Below the pieces are notes generated by a model that did not search any database, had not been told where the DNA came from, and was given only the letters and a program-made list of their open reading frames with translations. This document shows, piece after piece, positions 62,169 to 64,000 of a stretch of DNA of 64,000 bases. Both the position numbers and the translations under genes were made by a program. The stretch is from CAG-273 sp963929915. Its GTDB lineage: Bacteria > Bacillota > Clostridia > TANB77 > CAG-508. The first letter of the stretch is position 1. Each line of letters starts with the position of its first letter. The stretch covers positions 186,001 through 250,000 of the forward strand of contig CAWVJY010000008.1 of NCBI GenBank assembly GCA_963929915.1, written 5' to 3'.

Positions 62169-62729
62169 ATGAGAGTAATTAGTGGAACAGCAAGAGGAAC
62201 AAAATTAAATTCAATTCAAGAATTGTCTACAAGGCCAACATTAGATAGAGTAAAAGAATCTTTATTTAACATTTTACAACCTAATATCCAAGAAGATTCT
62301 GTTATTTTAGATTTGTTTTCAGGAAGTGGAGCTATTGCAATTGAATTTTTAAGTAGAGGTGCCGAAAAAGCCTATTTTTGTGAAAAAAATCAGTTGGCAG
62401 TAAAAATGATATACTCCAATTTAGAAAAAACAAAGCTAACAGAAAAAGCAGTTATTATTAAAAAAGACTATAAAAAAGCTTTAGAAATTTTACAGCAGGA
62501 AAAGGTAAAATTGGATTTTGTTTATATCGATCCACCTTATGAAGCGAATATTGCAGTTGATGCTGCAGAAAGAATTTTGTCACTAAATTTACTAAATGAA
62601 AAAGGAAACCTAATCATAGAAACCGATGATGAGAAACGAGAATTACTCGAATTGAAAGAATTAAATGTAGATGTTTATGATATAAGAAAATATGGAAGAG
62701 TGAGTCTTATATTCTTAAGAAAAAAGTAG
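62169..62729 (+). CDS. rsmD: 16S rRNA (guanine966-N2)-methyltransferase RsmD
   Basis: The 186-residue SAM enzyme starts MRVISGTARGTKL and includes RPTLDRVKESLFNIL, motif I ILDLFSGSGAIAIEFLSRGA and the catalytic VYIDPPYEANI (DPPY). It is full length. A short spurious frame (62000-62182) overlaps its promoter. Confidence 0.95.
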   Translation: MRVISGTARGTKLNSIQELSTRPTLDRVKESLFNILQPNIQEDSVILDLFSGSGAIAIEFLSRGAEKAYFCEKNQLAVKMIYSNLEKTKLTEKAVIIKKDYKKALEILQQEKVKLDFVYIDPPYEANIAVDAAERILSLNLLNEKGNLIIETDDEKRELLELKELNVDVYDIRKYGRVSLIFLRKK

Positions 62730-62764
62730 AATTCCTACTTTTTAGGTTGAAAGGGGTTAAAGCA

Positions 62765-63202
62765 ATGGAAATATTCACCTTATTAGAAACATTAGAAGAT
62801 ATGTTAGAAAAAAGCAGAAATGTACCTTTTTCTGGTAAATGTGTTGTAGATAAAGAAGAAATTTTAGATATTATTAAAGAAATTAGATTAAAACTACCAG
62901 AAGAGCTAAAACAAGCAAAATGGGTAAAAGAAGAAAGACAAAGAATTTTAGTGGAAGCTCAAAATGAGGCAGATGAAATTATTAAAGAAGCAGAAAATAG
63001 AATTATTTCTATGATTGATGAACACGAAATTACAAGAAAGGCCTATGAAAAGAAAGTAGAAATTATAGAAACAGCAAATGAAATGTCTCGCGAAATTTCA
63101 AAAGGAACCAAAGATTATGCAGATAGTGTTCTAGCTGGAATTGAAGTTGCACTTCAAGATGCATTAAAAGTAATTCAAGATAATAGAAAAGAACTTAAAT
63201 AG
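62765..63202 (+). CDS. Coiled-coil ATPase-subunit-H-like protein
   Basis: The 145-residue, mostly helical protein begins MEIFTLLETLEDMLEKSRNVPFSGKCVVDKEEILDIIKEIRLKLPEEL, a recognisable Firmicutes family often annotated as vacuolar-type ATPase subunit H. It lies after rsmD, as here. The start is the ATG at 62765 with GGGG upstream; a TTG at 62747 also lies in frame. Its function is unknown. Confidence 0.8.
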   Translation: MEIFTLLETLEDMLEKSRNVPFSGKCVVDKEEILDIIKEIRLKLPEELKQAKWVKEERQRILVEAQNEADEIIKEAENRIISMIDEHEITRKAYEKKVEIIETANEMSREISKGTKDYADSVLAGIEVALQDALKVIQDNRKELK

Positions 63203-63216
63203 AGTGTTTTTTCGGA

Positions 63217-63254
63217 AGTCAGATATCGGAAGTTTCCGATTTCTGACTTTTTTT
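63217..63254 (+). terminator. Terminator before ftsK/spoIIIE
   Basis: AGTCAGATATCGGAA pairs with TTCCGATTTCTGACT and is followed by T7. Confidence 0.88.
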
Positions 63255-63285
63255 AAAGAAGTTCTTGGACAAAGGAGGGGCTAGT

Positions 63286-64000
63286 TTGGCAAAAAGACGA
63301 GCAAAAAGAAGTAAAAACAAAGTAGATATTAATGTAGCGGTAGTAGTACTAGTATTACTTGCTATCTTATTAATGATATTAATTTATACAAAATCCGGAA
63401 GTATTGGCGCTACCTTAAGCCCAATGCTTGGTGGTATTATGGGATTTATTAAATATGTGATTCCTATCGGTTTATTATTAATTGCCATTTATATGACTCA
63501 TAATGATAAAGAATATTTAATTCATAAATTAATTCAATATGGAATTTTTTTGGTCTGCATAGCAGCAATGCTTACGATTTTTCAAGTAGGCAATGGAAAT
63601 CTTACTATAGAAGATAGAGATTTTACGCAAATTATAGAAGACAGTTATTATTTGGGAGAAAAAGATATTGGTGGAGGAATCGTTGGCGCTTGTGTTGCTG
63701 TTCCATTAATTAGTGCATTAGGAGAAGTAGGAGCTATTATTTTAACAATTGGAGTTTCCATTATTCTTCTTGTATTTATGTTCGGAATTCGCCCAGCAGA
63801 AATGATAAGCAATTTCTTAGATCATTTAGAAGAAAGAAAAGAAGAACGAAGAGAAGAAAAATTGCAAAGACAAAATGATAAAAAACGAAATAAAGAAGAA
63901 TTACCGGCAAATGCAAAAGAAACAAGATGGCAAAGACGTTTAAGAGAAAAAGAAGAAGCAGAAAAATTAGCTTCACAAATTGAAAATCAATTAACCATTA
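63286..64000 (+). CDS. DNA translocase FtsK/SpoIIIE family, N-terminal part
   Basis: The frame starts at TTG 63286 behind AAAGGAGGGG and runs off the window. The 238 visible residues show a basic start (MAKRRAKRSKNK), four hydrophobic helices (~16-36, 48-68, 82-100, 125-165), and a long charged linker (EERKEERREEKLQRQNDKK). This is the N-terminus of FtsK/SpoIIIE, which pumps DNA across the septum in division and sporulation. The motor domain lies outside. Confidence 0.85.
   Translation, partial: MAKRRAKRSKNKVDINVAVVVLVLLAILLMILIYTKSGSIGATLSPMLGGIMGFIKYVIPIGLLLIAIYMTHNDKEYLIHKLIQYGIFLVCIAAMLTIFQVGNGNLTIEDRDFTQIIEDSYYLGEKDIGGGIVGACVAVPLISALGEVGAIILTIGVSIILLVFMFGIRPAEMISNFLDHLEERKEERREEKLQRQNDKKRNKEELPANAKETRWQRRLREKEEAEKLASQIENQLTI

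Noticed and set aside
62000..62182. 60-codon frame before rsmD
   Set aside because: It overlaps the rsmD promoter, has low-complexity composition and no ribosome site.
1..64000. CRISPR arrays, rRNA genes, known metabolite riboswitches
   Set aside because: No regularly spaced repeat array, rRNA sequence or recognisable metabolite-binding aptamer was seen; the only tandem pair is the antitoxin RNA.

Overview
The window reads as chromosomal DNA of a low-GC, endospore-forming Clostridia-type Firmicute. Evidence: very AT-rich DNA, AGGAGG ribosome binding sites, TTGACA-17-TATAAT promoters, and clostridial sporulation genes (yabG, sipL, yunB, spoVAC/AD/AE, a spoIIID fragment, veg). It is probably an uncultured gut lineage; the species cannot be named from the sequence.

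Layout. 0-6.7 kb: two large minus-strand surface proteins, one cut by the window edge and one broken by several single-base frameshifts. 7.1-9.35 kb: a frameshifted Rpn-type nuclease and the 3' part of a YcaO-family gene. 9.35-19.05 kb: a complete mobilizable transposon of Tn4451 type (tnpV, MobV relaxase, large serine recombinase). It carries an Erm-type 23S rRNA methyltransferase and a type III toxin-antitoxin locus resembling CptIN, with two 48-nt RNA repeats, a terminator and the toxin gene. Its left flank is a ycaO gene lacking its 5' part and its right flank is a spoIIID gene lacking its 5' part, so the two flanks do not belong to one uninterrupted target. 19.4-31.3 kb: ABC transporter, spore genes, lipid/ester-type enzymes and a CoA-disulfide reductase-rhodanese. 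31.5-36.4 kb: rplM-rpsI diverging from infC-rpmI-rplT (infC starts at ATT), then the spoVA genes and a dodecin. 36.6-45.2 kb: a spore-type GH18 protein, greA, deoD, a HEPN-MNT pair, an IS30-family element with 14-bp target duplications, and pyrG with a leader attenuator. 45.2-54.5 kb: an orphan RelB antitoxin, groES-groEL under a CIRCE variant, an AAA ATPase, mtaB, a short alaS, a HIT protein, a sortase, and tRNA-His and tRNA-Gln. 54.6-64 kb: tiny Cys-rich peptides, mutL, miaA, and a division cluster (HlyD-like, sepF, divIVA), then rsmD and the start of ftsK/spoIIIE.

Between genes lie several families of long, nearly perfect hairpin elements. One family has four copies (near 6.9, 22.4, 26.75 and 40.5 kb) with a conserved core of about 75 bp; their flanking arms differ between copies but stay complementary within each copy. 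Two other large palindromes lie at 26.5 and 61.8 kb. Arrays of a TGTAAY/ATTACAA motif repeated every 11 bp lie upstream of veg and sepF.

Thirteen apparent single-base frameshifts, many in short homopolymers, hit otherwise well-conserved genes outside the transposon. Residual assembly indels are at least as likely as true pseudogenes. No frameshift was seen in the transposon genes or in the ribosomal, groE, pyrG and mutL genes.
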